DNA of 50,125 nt from Clostridia bacterium (GTDB taxonomy: Bacteria > Bacillota > Clostridia > Lachnospirales > Lachnospiraceae): assembly GCA_003249225.1 (NCBI GenBank), contig QKJQ01000042.1, forward strand, positions 1-50,125, written 5' to 3'. The translations under genes and the position numbers were made by a program. Shown here piece by piece: positions 1 to 8,198 of this stretch. The notes under the pieces are model-generated. The model did not search any database. It was not told where the DNA came from and saw nothing but the letters and a program-made list of their open reading frames with translations. The first letter of the stretch is position 1, and every line of letters begins with the position of its first letter.

Positions 1-140
1 TGCGTCAGACCAGAGATTTGCCATCCGGCTTCCTTCAGATTCGCAGTCGCCCACGACACCCTTGCCATTGGCTATGTCCTTCCCACTACCGGGCAGACTC
101 GGGACTTACACCCGTTGAAACGTGCGCCCGCCGGGCGCAC
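1..140 (-). mobile_element. Group IIC intron, 5' end (truncated by window edge)
   Basis: Read on the minus strand from 140 downwards, the sequence starts with GTGCGCCCGG, a typical group II intron 5' end, and continues with blocks characteristic of domain I of class C introns: GGGTGTAAGTCCCGA, GCAAGGGTGTCG, GGCGACTGCGAATCTGAAGG and GGATGGCAAA. I compared these from memory with the Oceanobacillus iheyensis IIC intron, and they follow in the same order. The rest of the ribozyme and any maturase lie left of the window. A short helix (122-129 with 133-140) lies at the tip. The upstream exon is a perfect terminator hairpin, the known target type of class C introns. Confidence 0.85.
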
Positions 141-146
141 TATATC

Positions 147-180
147 AAGAGGGAATTTATTCACGAATAGATTCCCTCTT
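147..180 (-). terminator. Terminator hairpin serving as intron target
   Basis: This is a perfect 10-bp inverted repeat, AAGAGGGAAT (147-156) with ATTCCCTCTT (171-180), and a 14-nt loop. On the minus strand it lies just after the XRE regulator and the small ORF that follows it, so it would end their transcript. The group IIC intron starts 6 nt after the stem (GATATA, then GTGCG at 140), which fits hairpin-guided IIC insertion. Confidence 0.8.
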
Positions 181-222
181 ATATCATAAGCTCTTTAATT
201 AATTTAACCTTTTTCACCATAG

Positions 223-429
223 TTAGCCAGGTGTACTCGAACGACAATGTTTCATCGTCAATCTACAGGAACCAACATCTTCTTTACGATGTTCAGTATC
301 ACTGTTGCTCAGGTGTTCGAAGCATCTCAAATAAGCTACAAGCTCATATTTGTTTATTTTCTCCCTTTCCCACGCTTTGAAACAGCACTCTTTATCAATT
401 CCGATTTCTGCATAATGCGTATCAGCCAT
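223..429 (-). CDS. Small hypothetical protein of the mobile element
   Basis: This 68-aa ORF overlaps the end of the XRE regulator gene by about 75 bases in another frame and stops just before the terminator hairpin. A GGAAGAAG sequence lies about 10 nt before the ATG. The product is charged and Cys-containing (start MADTHYAEIGIDKECCFKAW) with no clear domain. It is plausible as a translationally coupled element protein, because its composition looks protein-like and it fills the space to the terminator. The long overlap means it could also be a chance frame. Confidence 0.45.
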   Translation of the reverse strand: MADTHYAEIGIDKECCFKAWEREKINKYELVAYLRCFEHLSNSDTEHRKEDVGSCRLTMKHCRSSTPG

Positions 430-1160
430 TGTTTTTCTTCTTCCAACAGCTTGTTATAGCGTAGCTTAGTCTGCTTGCAAAATACCAATAAAAGCTGTTC
501 CGTATAGCTTCCCTCAAAATTAACGACTTCCTCTAAATCTCGCTTCAATTCTTCTGCAACAGTGGATTTTGGTGCTCCGTCACTTCGTCCGACATGTGCT
601 TTTCGTAAATCTTCCAAGATACTATCCATATCCTTATGTACCCTGCTACTAAAATAATCTCCCTCATCTACATGAGCAGACTGTAACAGATAAGCGGTTT
701 TGTCATGTTCGTCCGGCTGGTACTTTTCCATGATTTCAGCCCTTGCTACATCTACCCATGCATTCAGATTCTGTATCTGCATGGATGCGATTCCCTCTAC
801 ATAAATCTGTATGTCAGCAAGCAGTTTTGCAAAATCCGGATGTGTCGCCAGTTCGCACAGCAGGGCGGTATCAATCTGCTTACTCTTTAACAAATCTATC
901 ATATCGTCACTCAGGCACAGGTCGGCAAGGCTTGCGTTCGGGTGGCTTTTTGTTTCTGTCCGTGCAAGCAGATAATCAGTGGTTACACCGTAGAAGTCTG
1001 CCAGTCTGTTAATGGCTTGGTGGCTAATGTCTTTATAATCATCGGATTCATAGCTGCCAAGTGCAGATTTTGATAGTCCGGTCTGCTCGGCTAACTGTTC
1101 CAGTGTCAGCCTGCGCTCTACACGGAGGTCTTTTAGTCGTTCCTGCATGCTTAATGCCAT
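354..1160 (-). CDS. XRE-family transcriptional regulator of the mobile element
   Basis: This 268-aa protein carries an N-terminal helix-turn-helix of the XRE/Cro type (residues about 6-65, including LTLEQLAEQTGLSKSALGSYE). A long helical, charged region without a recognised domain follows and ends in a basic tail (SKRGKGRK). It is transcribed divergently from the Cys-rich/Rep/Mob genes and probably controls them. AAAGGGGGAT lies upstream of the ATG as ribosome-binding site. Regulators of this size and position are common in clostridial mobilizable elements; its role as element repressor is inferred. Confidence 0.85.
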   Translation of the reverse strand: MALSMQERLKDLRVERRLTLEQLAEQTGLSKSALGSYESDDYKDISHQAINRLADFYGVTTDYLLARTETKSHPNASLADLCLSDDMIDLLKSKQIDTALLCELATHPDFAKLLADIQIYVEGIASMQIQNLNAWVDVARAEIMEKYQPDEHDKTAYLLQSAHVDEGDYFSSRVHKDMDSILEDLRKAHVGRSDGAPKSTVAEELKRDLEEVVNFEGSYTEQLLLVFCKQTKLRYNKLLEEEKQWLIRIMQKSELIKSAVSKRGKGRK

Positions 1161-1348
1161 GATGTATCCCCCTTTTATCGGTTAGTTTTATCCTTTATAG
1201 TTTACCACACTTCCGTAAGCATGGAAATTAGTCTTTTCTGCTCAATTATTCCTACCTTTCGGATATACGGCACTGGTGTTTTCAAAAGTGTAGACTTAAG
1301 CCAGTTCATCGATGAGCGCACCATGAAAACATCATAAGGAGGCTGGAC

Positions 1349-1762
1349 ATGAGTAATCCAATCTACAAAGATTTGCCCGATGTGGAACGAAAGAAAAACG
1401 GCTCGCTGTATCAGATGACTCCCGCACAGCACAGGCTTGCAAGGGCGCTTATCCGCCGGGAATGTTGCAGTTATGAGGATGGCAACTGCATGGAGCTTGA
1501 TGATGGGGAAAGTCATAGCTGTATACAGTGCCACACACCATCGGTCAGCTGTAAATGGTTCCGGTTTGCGGTACTTCCACTACTTAAGGTACTGGAAGCA
1601 GAGATATTTCGGGACAGGGAAACCAAGGCTTGCGTGGTCTGTGGTAAAGCATTTGTACCCAAGTCTAATCGGGGAAAGTATTGTCAAAGCTGTGCCGTTA
1701 GGGTTCACAGACGACAGAAAGCACAAAGCGAACAGAAAAGGAGGTCAAGAGTGGACAATTAG
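1349..1762 (+). CDS. Cys-rich VLP-type zinc-binding protein
   Basis: This 137-aa protein is rich in cysteines. A pair of N-terminal clusters (RRECCSYEDGNC, and SCIQCHTPSVSC) precedes a C-terminal CxxC...CxxC zinc-ribbon-like motif (CVVCGKAFVPKSNRGKYC, QSC), and the tail is basic. This layout fits the Cys_rich_VLP family found on clostridial conjugative and mobilizable elements next to replication and relaxase genes. The start follows a strong AAGGAGG ribosome-binding site. Function is unknown; nucleic-acid binding is likely from the zinc ribbon and basic tail. Confidence 0.75.
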   Translation: MSNPIYKDLPDVERKKNGSLYQMTPAQHRLARALIRRECCSYEDGNCMELDDGESHSCIQCHTPSVSCKWFRFAVLPLLKVLEAEIFRDRETKACVVCGKAFVPKSNRGKYCQSCAVRVHRRQKAQSEQKRRSRVDN

Positions 1763-1863
1763 GGGATGGAAAGAACTGTAATAATAAGGCTTTCTGAAAG
1801 CAAAAGTGTGGTGGGTGGTATTAGTTATCATCCACCCACAAAATAAGATTTCTAATTGTCCAC
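1751..1863. repeat. Nested inverted repeats between Cys-rich gene and rep gene
   Basis: GTGGACAATTAG (1751-1762, containing the stop of the Cys-rich gene) is exactly inverted as CTAATTGTCCAC (1852-1863, containing the possible TTG start of the rep gene). Inside lies a second hairpin, GTGGGTGG (1811-1818) with CCACCCAC (1832-1839). The nested pair could be a rep-linked control site, an attenuator or part of an origin. Confidence 0.6.
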
Positions 1864-2242
1864 GAAAGAAAATATGACAGGTTTTATTTATATCTATGAA
1901 AAAGAGCGTGCCCAGAGCTTTACCAAGCTCCCGAATTTCCTGTTTGAAGCGCCAACCTTTATGAAGTGCTCCAATGAAGCGAAGCTGTTGTATGCCTTTA
2001 TTTTACGGAGAACAGAGCTTTCAAGGAAGAACGGATGGGCGGATGAGTATGGGAGAATCTATCTTTACTATCCCATCGAAGAAGTGACGAAGCTCTTAAA
2101 CTGTGGCAGACAAAAAGCAGTGGATACCTTAAGGGAGTTGCAGATTAAGGGACTGGTTGAAATCAAGAAGCAGGGATGCGGAAAACCTAACAGGATTTAT
2201 CCACTTTTTTATGAGTGCAGTACGGAACTGAGAATCGTATAA
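1856..2242 (+). CDS. RepA_N-type replication initiator (short form)
   Basis: This 128-aa ORF matches the N-terminal winged-helix domain of RepA_N replication initiators: FTKLPNFLFEAPTF, then SNEAKLLYAFILRRTELS, then a second recognition-helix region (PIEEVTKLLNCGRQKAVDTL). Full plasmid RepA_N proteins are much longer; such stand-alone N-terminal domains are common on clostridial mobilizable elements. The start is uncertain. A TTG at 1856 lies within an inverted repeat and has no clear ribosome-binding site; an ATG at 1874 (122 aa, MTGFIYIYEKERAQSF) also fits the family. It may bind a DNA site on the element and help excised copies replicate. Confidence 0.75.
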   Translation: MSTKENMTGFIYIYEKERAQSFTKLPNFLFEAPTFMKCSNEAKLLYAFILRRTELSRKNGWADEYGRIYLYYPIEEVTKLLNCGRQKAVDTLRELQIKGLVEIKKQGCGKPNRIYPLFYECSTELRIV

Positions 2243-2431
2243 GTGTCGGTTTTATACTCCGAAGGAATGAAAACGGTACTCCTAAAGTGCGGTAACCATT
2301 CTTCAAGAAGTACGGAAACCAGACGGAATATATAAATACTGATATTAAAACTATTTATAAATATCTTATCCAATCATATCCTATCAGAGCTAATCTGATG
2401 GGATGGATGGGATAGATAGGAAAGGAATTAC
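2243..2431 (+). other. Candidate oriT region upstream of relaxase gene
   Basis: This 189-nt gap lies between rep and the MobV relaxase gene, where MobV origins of transfer usually lie. It contains an 11-bp imperfect hairpin (2377-2387 with 2395-2405, two G-T pairs, 7-nt loop) just before the relaxase ribosome-binding site. An AT-rich stretch (2330-2370) precedes it, with a segment further upstream containing AAGTGTCGG and AAAGTGCGG. No known nic site was recognised, so the oriT call rests on position and structure. Confidence 0.4.
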
Positions 2432-3376
2432 ATGCCAAAATACGCAATTTTAAGATTCGAAAAACATAAAGGGCATCCGGCAGCTCCACTGGAAGCCCAC
2501 CACGAAAGACAGAAGGAGAAATATGCCAGCAATCCTGACATTGATACCGATAGGAGCAAATATAACTTCCATATCGTTAAGCCGCAGGAGAGGTATTACC
2601 ACTTTATCAAGAAACGCATTGAGGAAGCTGGATGCCGTACAAGGAAGGACAGTACCCGATTTGTAGATACGCTGATTACAGCAAGTCCCGAGTTCTTCAA
2701 TAGTAAATCAACCAAGGAAACAAGGGAGTTCTTTCAAAGAGCAGGGGAATTTCTCATTGACCGTGTGGGCAGGGAAAATATTATTTCAGCGGTGGTACAC
2801 ATGGATGAGAAAACACCACATCTGCATCTGACCTTTGTACCATTAACTGCTGATAACAGGCTCTGTGCCAAGGAAATCATCGGGAACAGAGCCAACCTCA
2901 CCAAATGGCAGGATGATTTCTACGCTTACATGGTACAGAAATATCCGGATTTGGAGCGTGGGGAAAAGGCAAGCATGACAGGCAGGAAGCATATTCCTAC
3001 AAGGCTGTTTAAGCAGGCGGTGCATTTGTCCAAGCAGGCAGTACGCATTGAAACGCTTCTCGATGAGATGAATCCTTTCAATTCCGGTAAGAAGAAAGAG
3101 GAACTTCTGGTACTGCTAAAAAAATGGTTTCCGCAGATGGAGAATTTCAGCGGACAGCTTAAAAAGTATCAGGTTACCATTGAGGATTTACTGGAAGAAA
3201 ACAGCAAGCTGGAGGAAAGAGCCAAAGCCGGGGAAAGCGGCAAAATGAAGGATACTTTGGAGCGGAAGAAGCTGGAAAGTGAGCTTCACAGCATGAAGCA
3301 GATAATGAGCCGTATTCCAACCGAGGTAATGGAGGCATTAAAACAAGATGCAAGGCATCAGACAAAGGACAGATAA
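2432..3376 (+). CDS. MobV-family relaxase (Mob/Pre)
   Basis: This 314-aa DNA-nicking relaxase would start conjugative transfer of the element by cutting oriT. The signature metal-binding motif HMDEKTPHLH is at residues 123-132, with the N-terminal conserved block (MPKYAILRFEKHKG) and the downstream TGRKHIP segment typical of Mob/Pre proteins. The last 100 residues are helical and charged, likely a coiled coil for dimer or partner contact. The ATG follows AAAGGA. No type IV secretion genes are in the window, so transfer probably depends on a helper element. Confidence 0.92.
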   Translation: MPKYAILRFEKHKGHPAAPLEAHHERQKEKYASNPDIDTDRSKYNFHIVKPQERYYHFIKKRIEEAGCRTRKDSTRFVDTLITASPEFFNSKSTKETREFFQRAGEFLIDRVGRENIISAVVHMDEKTPHLHLTFVPLTADNRLCAKEIIGNRANLTKWQDDFYAYMVQKYPDLERGEKASMTGRKHIPTRLFKQAVHLSKQAVRIETLLDEMNPFNSGKKKEELLVLLKKWFPQMENFSGQLKKYQVTIEDLLEENSKLEERAKAGESGKMKDTLERKKLESELHSMKQIMSRIPTEVMEALKQDARHQTKDR

Positions 3377-3391
3377 GGATGGAGGGCGTAA

Positions 3392-3574
3392 ATGACGGAT
3401 TGCAATAAAAAGATGCAGACAGGTCATGTTGTCACAGAGGATGGAACACAGTATTTCGTCTGTGGAAATAATTACATTGAAATTTCAGAGTACTTTGCCA
3501 AGGAAGGGAAAACGCTCCGGGATTTGATTGAAGATGTAATACTCTATACCGCTGACAATAGGGCAACTGCCTGA
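3392..3574 (+). CDS. TnpW-like transposon-encoded small protein
   Basis: This 60-aa protein (YFVCGNNYIEISEYFAKEGK, then TLRDLIEDVI) resembles the TnpW family carried by Tn4451-like elements beside the large serine recombinase. It starts 15 nt after the relaxase stop behind a GGAGGG ribosome-binding site, so it is likely co-transcribed with mob. Biochemical function is unknown. The family call is from memory of the pattern and from gene order. Confidence 0.65.
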   Translation: MTDCNKKMQTGHVVTEDGTQYFVCGNNYIEISEYFAKEGKTLRDLIEDVILYTADNRATA

Positions 3575-3587
3575 ACATAATTGACGA

Positions 3588-3650
3588 ACAGCCCACGCAG
3601 GAGCTATAATTGCCATGAAAGCAGGTATTGTAAGCGTGGGTTGTTTCTTT
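3588..3650 (+). terminator. Terminator/attenuator before the recombinase gene
   Basis: ACAGCCCACGC (3588-3598) pairs with GCGTGGGTTGT (3634-3644) with one G-T pair, followed by a T-rich run (TTTCTTT). It lies between the tnpW-like gene and the recombinase ribosome-binding site, so it may insulate recombinase expression from the mob transcript or act as an attenuator. Confidence 0.6.
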
Positions 3651-3667
3651 AGAAGGAGGATTTTTTG

Positions 3668-5290
3668 ATGAAACAGCCATACAATACAACAATTTATAAT
3701 ACTGCACTTTATTTGAGATTGAGCAGGGATGATGAAATGCAGGGAGAAAGTGGAAGCATTCAGACACAGAGAATGATGCTTCGTGAATACGCAAGGGAGC
3801 ATGGACTGAATGTGGTTGACGAGTACATTGATGACGGATGGTCAGGAACTAATTTTGACAGACCGAATTTCCAGCGTATGATTGATGACATTGAGGAGGG
3901 TAAAATCAACTGTGTTGTTACCAAGGATTTATCAAGACTTGGCAGAAACTACATTCTCACGGGACAGTATACGGAGATTTATTTTCCCAGCAAGGGAGTC
4001 CGCTATATTGCCATCAATGACAATGTGGATACCATCCACGGAGAAAGTGAACTTGCCCCTTTCTTAAATATCCTGAACGAAATGCATGCCCGTCAGACCA
4101 GTAAAAAGGTTAAGGCAGCCATGCATACCCGCTTTGCAAATGGTGCTCACTACGGAGCATATGCCCCTATCGGCTATATCAAAGACCCGGACAAGACCGG
4201 GCATCTGTTGGTGGATGAGGAAACAAAGTGGATTATCGAAAAGATATTTAATCTTGCCATTCATGGTGCGGGAGCCGCTAAAATCACAAGACTTCTCATT
4301 GAGGAGCGTGTACCCACTCCGGCATGGCTCAATTTTCAGAGAAACGGCACGTTTGCTCATATATTTGAGGGCGCAGAGGAATCCAAGATGTATATGTGGA
4401 CGATTGCACAGGTAAAAAGTATTCTGAAGGACGAGAATTACATCGGTAACAGCGTACATAACCGGCAGAGCAATATTTCTTTCAAGAACAAAAAGAAAGT
4501 CCGCAAACCGCAGGAGGAATGGTTTCGGGTGGAAAATACCCACGAAGCCATTATTTCAAAGGATGTGTTTTTACAGGTGCAGGAGCAGATAGCCAGTCGA
4601 AGAAGGTCAAGAAAAGATGGTCAGACACAGATTTTTGCCGGACTTATCAAGTGTGCAGACTGCGGATGGTCACTTGCCTACGGAGAAAACAGACAGAATA
4701 AAACACCTTATGGCTACTATCATTGCAGTAAGAATGGGCAGGGAACAAAGCAGTGCTCCATGCACTACATTCGCTATGATTTACTTTACGGATATGTTCT
4801 TGCCAGACTGCAATACTGGCATGAGCAGGTACAGCAGGATGAGGAACGGCTGTTAAAACAACTTCTGAACACCAGTGATAGGGAACGCAGTGCAATCAAG
4901 AAAAAGCACACTGTGGAGCTTAGAAAAGCCGTAAAGCGTAAAGCAGAGGTGGATGGACTGTTTGCCAAAATGTATGAGGACTGGTCTGCCGGAAGAATCA
5001 CAGAATACAATTTCAACATGCTGTCCGAGAGGTATCAGTCGGAGCAGAGGGAGCTGGATGACAAAATCCGGAAGCTGACAGAGGAAATGGATGCTGATGT
5101 TCAGAGCACACAGGATGCTGAAAAATGGATTGCACTGATTAAGCAGTGCTCCAATCCTACGGAACTTACCGCAGAGCTTCTAAACACCGTGATTGAGAAA
5201 ATCGTGGTGCATGAAGCCGTGAAGGGAACGGATGGCAGTCGCAAACAGAAGGTAGATATTTACTACCGCTTTATTGGAAAAATTGATTAA
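3668..5290 (+). CDS. Large serine recombinase (TnpX-type)
   Basis: This 540-aa site-specific recombinase would excise and integrate the element. The resolvase domain (about 10-160) has the nucleophile Ser19 in YLRLSRDD and the DLSRLGRNY helix. A recombinase domain (about 170-290) follows, then a zinc ribbon (CADCGW ... YHCSKNGQGTKQC), a coiled coil (about 400-480) and a C-terminal DUF4368-like part. The ATG at 3668, not the TTG just upstream, is chosen because AGGAGGA ends 7 nt before it. It is the last gene of the element and lies directly beside the likely right junction, as in Tn4451-like elements. Confidence 0.95.
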   Translation: MKQPYNTTIYNTALYLRLSRDDEMQGESGSIQTQRMMLREYAREHGLNVVDEYIDDGWSGTNFDRPNFQRMIDDIEEGKINCVVTKDLSRLGRNYILTGQYTEIYFPSKGVRYIAINDNVDTIHGESELAPFLNILNEMHARQTSKKVKAAMHTRFANGAHYGAYAPIGYIKDPDKTGHLLVDEETKWIIEKIFNLAIHGAGAAKITRLLIEERVPTPAWLNFQRNGTFAHIFEGAEESKMYMWTIAQVKSILKDENYIGNSVHNRQSNISFKNKKKVRKPQEEWFRVENTHEAIISKDVFLQVQEQIASRRRSRKDGQTQIFAGLIKCADCGWSLAYGENRQNKTPYGYYHCSKNGQGTKQCSMHYIRYDLLYGYVLARLQYWHEQVQQDEERLLKQLLNTSDRERSAIKKKHTVELRKAVKRKAEVDGLFAKMYEDWSAGRITEYNFNMLSERYQSEQRELDDKIRKLTEEMDADVQSTQDAEKWIALIKQCSNPTELTAELLNTVIEKIVVHEAVKGTDGSRKQKVDIYYRFIGKID

Positions 5291-5320
5291 CATTAACAAT
5301 ATCTTTAAGTAAGGGAAAAG
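5291..5320. other. Probable right end (att junction) of the element
   Basis: The recombinase stop is at 5290. Directly after it an open frame begins that reads REKGESFPDVEILETLS, the second half of an XRE helix-turn-helix in which the usual WE(K/R)G has R for W. The crossover therefore probably lies near 5306-5315, inside the codons for this motif. No short direct repeat can be confirmed because the left end is outside the window. Confidence 0.55.
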
Positions 5321-6100
5321 GGAGAGAGCTTTCCGGATGTTGAAATTCTTGAAACGTTATCTATCGTGCTTGATTTAGAAATCCAAGATATTGTCAGGGG
5401 AGAAATCAATAAAGAAGACAACAATACAGTTGTTGAGGTAGTTCGAATAGTTAAATTACAAGGGCATGAGAGACGCAGGAAAGATATAAAATTTGGAATT
5501 GGAATTATATCATTCTTATATGTTTGCATTCTTGGGAATATAGGATTGTTTTCTCATAGACCAGCCGATATTAACGAGATTGTTGTATATGGAATATCCT
5601 ATTTTATTGTGGCCTTTTTAATTCTCTGTAACGTCATAATAGAAAAAGAAGTCATTGAGTTAGACTTCAACAAGAAAAGTATAAGTAAGATCTTTATACC
5701 TGCTATAACGTATCTTTGTGAAATTGTAATTTTCAGTGTTACATTTTCGATGGTTGAAAAGGGTAAAATACCGTTTGCGATGGAACCTTATTCAATAGGC
5801 CCTTTTCTTAATACACTGCTCAAAATTGTTTTTCTTTTAAATATTCTATTTGTTATTAACACTTACTATAAAGTGATACGGTATGGAAGAGAAGTAAGTA
5901 TTGGTATTTTCATTTCTTTCGCAGTATTATTTCTAAGTGGATTGAATGGATACATGCTGGGTAAACTCAGTGGTCTTAGTGGCTTACAGAAATTATTGTG
6001 GAATAATGTGGGAGTTATTTCTGCTGAAATGCTGTTATTTATCATAGTGGGGGTTTTTTGGACAAAAAAACATGCAAAAGAAGAAAAGCAGCCTGGTTAA
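5312..6100 (+). pseudogene. 3' part of an XRE regulator / membrane protein gene cut by the element
   Basis: The frame is open from just after a TAA at 5306 and reads the C-terminal half of an XRE helix-turn-helix (GESFPDVEILETLSIVLDLE), then about 240 residues with six predicted membrane segments. The first half of the DNA-binding domain and any good start are missing. Only an internal GTG at 5366, without a clear ribosome-binding site, could start a 244-aa membrane protein. Because the break coincides with the end of the serine recombinase element, I infer insertional disruption. The 5' half should lie left of the window, and precise excision would restore the gene. Confidence 0.75.
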
Positions 6101-6209
6101 ACATAATGAACAAATCGATATGACAGAAGTTCATTCATATTGTGAGGAACAAAATGAACATCCATCAATACAGTGGTATGGCATGACGGATGAAAGTATA
6201 GATATCTGA
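6072..6209 (+). CDS. Possible small protein overlapping the disrupted gene's end
   Basis: This 45-aa ORF starts at an ATG 29 nt before the stop of the truncated membrane protein gene and ends in acidic residues (YGMTDESIDI). It could be a coupled small protein or a frame-shifted tail of the upstream gene. No domain is recognised and the ribosome-binding site is weak. Confidence 0.25.
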   Translation: MQKKKSSLVKHNEQIDMTEVHSYCEEQNEHPSIQWYGMTDESIDI

Positions 6210-6265
6210 TAAATATAAATCAGAACGAAACGGAAGTAACGTCTCAATGTTGGCTAAAAATATAA

Positions 6266-7495
6266 TCATTTCACATAGATTTTATTTTGATCCCGTCCGG
6301 AATTCTTTGCTTCATACAGGGCTTTGTCTGCTTCATGAAGTAATTGGATCAGATCAAGATTGCCTTTTTTGATCTCAATTATACCGGCACTAAAGGAATA
6401 ATTGTATTTAACACCATCAACTTCGACAGGGTTCTTACGAATGGCCTCCATACTTCGGTCAAGAATTGCAACCATTGTTTCGCTGCTGGTACCTTCGCAG
6501 ACAATTCCGAACTCATCACCTCCGATACGGCCAAAGGAGTCATTATATCGAATCTGCTCTCTTATCTTTATAACAAAATCTTTCAGGAATAAATCGGCTT
6601 TGAAATGTCCAAGCTTATCATTAAGTTTTTTAAAGTCATCAATATCTATAATTACAAGAACAGCTGTATTTCCATAACGCTTGACACGTTCAATTTCTGA
6701 TTTTAATGCCTGAATGAAGCCGCGACGGTTTAAGATTTGCAGAAGATCATCTGTTATGGTGAGTTTTTCTATTTCATCTTTTGTTTTTATTAGTTCCATC
6801 TCCGCGATTTTCAAGTCAGTTATATCAATCGTAAATCCGGCTAAAATGGACTTCTTCCCCTCTCTGTGAATGGGAAATTTATTTGTCTTATAATAGCGTC
6901 CATTCAATTCTTCAACAACTTCAATTACTTTTCCTTCCCTGAGAATCTTAAGATCATCTCTGACCATACTTTCGGCCAGTTCAGACGGGAAGATCTCCAA
7001 CATGTTCTTACCAATTGCATCTTCTGCAGGAATCCCAAGCATATCGATGAAGTTCTTGGACAGTTTTATAGCTCTTGCGTTCTCATCTTTAAAAAAGACA
7101 TAGCTTGTATTATAATCCAGAAATAATTCCAGAAGCTCGCTGTCGTTATAACTGCAGACACTTGAATATCTTGAAATATTTCGAATCATTTCTAAAAATG
7201 TATCGGCATTGTCAGAGGGATGTATAACACTAATATAATCCAGAGCGTGCAGAGAATCATCGAATTCGTTGTCTCTTATGAACAAAACAATTGGGATTCG
7301 AAAATTCTTTGATTTTTGATTCAGTAATGTGGCGTCGCCATTTTCCAGTTTCATGCTTCCGTCTATTACAACGACACTTATCGTGGACAAAGAAAGAAGT
7401 GCTTCCTTTACAGAGCATACATTTAAAACCTCAATACCAGGCAGGCGATTCTTCAGGTCAGTTCCTACATATAAAATACGTATTACGTCTTGCAT
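6266..7495 (-). CDS. Diguanylate cyclase with receiver-like and PAS domains
   Basis: This 409-aa cytoplasmic enzyme makes cyclic di-GMP from GTP. The first 115 residues resemble a degenerate receiver domain, followed by a PAS domain (about 120-240) and a GGDEF domain (about 245-409). The active-site motif GGDEF is intact, and an inhibitory RxxD site (RYND) lies at the usual distance before it, so product feedback is likely. Start: GAGGTG precedes the ATG at 7495 by the right distance, whereas the upstream GTG at 7501 overlaps it. It stands alone and may act opposite the EAL protein at 40041. Confidence 0.93.
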   Translation of the reverse strand: MQDVIRILYVGTDLKNRLPGIEVLNVCSVKEALLSLSTISVVVIDGSMKLENGDATLLNQKSKNFRIPIVLFIRDNEFDDSLHALDYISVIHPSDNADTFLEMIRNISRYSSVCSYNDSELLELFLDYNTSYVFFKDENARAIKLSKNFIDMLGIPAEDAIGKNMLEIFPSELAESMVRDDLKILREGKVIEVVEELNGRYYKTNKFPIHREGKKSILAGFTIDITDLKIAEMELIKTKDEIEKLTITDDLLQILNRRGFIQALKSEIERVKRYGNTAVLVIIDIDDFKKLNDKLGHFKADLFLKDFVIKIREQIRYNDSFGRIGGDEFGIVCEGTSSETMVAILDRSMEAIRKNPVEVDGVKYNYSFSAGIIEIKKGNLDLIQLLHEADKALYEAKNSGRDQNKIYVK

Positions 7496-7641
7496 TGTCA
7501 CACCTCGCTAAGGAAGATCAATCAGTTCGTATTTGGGGTTATCGTAGTATATTATTATAGTCATTGTACTATTACATTCATGTAATCACAAGTAATAATC
7601 TTCCAGAGAAGGAATAAAACGATAAGTTGCTGTGGATATCG

Positions 7642-8166
7642 TCACGTCCGAATTTCTATCCAGTAGCGATTGATTGGTACTCCGTCTTCGTCAACGGTCT
7701 GATTCTCCAAAATTCCGTTGTTTCGAAGGATTACTTTCTGAGAAATTACGTTATCCGTATCACAGGTAACGAGTACTTTTTTAATGCCCATTTTCAACAG
7801 CTTATCTAAAGCCAGGGATAGAATTACAGTACCGAGTCCTTGTCCCCTGAACTCAGGGCAGATGCCATAACCTATGTGTCCGCCATCGATACTATTGGTG
7901 TGATTAAGATAATGACGCAGAGCCACAGCGCCCAAAATGGTTCCCTGATCATTCTTTAACAGGTATAAGGTTTGCGGAACATCTTCTCCTATCCCGACTC
8001 CATTGCTCCAGTCTTCTATGGATTGCATCCATTTCGAAAAATCTCCGGCATAACTATGCAGTAATCCCGGATTCAGTCTGCCTCCAAACGCATGCCAGCT
8101 TTCGAGTAAATGTATTATTGCCTGTTCATCGGACAGCATTGGTTTAACCAAATAATGTTTGTTCAA
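7642..8166 (-). CDS. GNAT-family N-acetyltransferase
   Basis: This 174-aa GNAT protein has the acetyl-CoA pyrophosphate-binding motif FRGQGLGT near residue 112, a preceding beta-strand (GYGICPEF) and a C-terminal NxxSxxxxxxNG-type motif (NVISQKVILRNNGI). The substrate is unknown. The start is a TTG behind AAGGAG at 6-nt spacing. A second GNAT gene lies immediately upstream and the two are probably co-transcribed. Confidence 0.88.
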   Translation of the reverse strand: MNKHYLVKPMLSDEQAIIHLLESWHAFGGRLNPGLLHSYAGDFSKWMQSIEDWSNGVGIGEDVPQTLYLLKNDQGTILGAVALRHYLNHTNSIDGGHIGYGICPEFRGQGLGTVILSLALDKLLKMGIKKVLVTCDTDNVISQKVILRNNGILENQTVDEDGVPINRYWIEIRT

Positions 8167-8198
8167 AAGCTTCTCCTTGCAGTTATAAAAATGCCAGG

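Noticed and set aside
1202..1534. 110-aa minus-strand frame opposite the Cys-rich gene
   Set aside because: Shadow of the Cys-rich VLP-type gene, with no ribosome-binding site.
4064..4543. 159-aa minus-strand frame within the recombinase gene
   Set aside because: Antisense of conserved recombinase codons, with no start signals.
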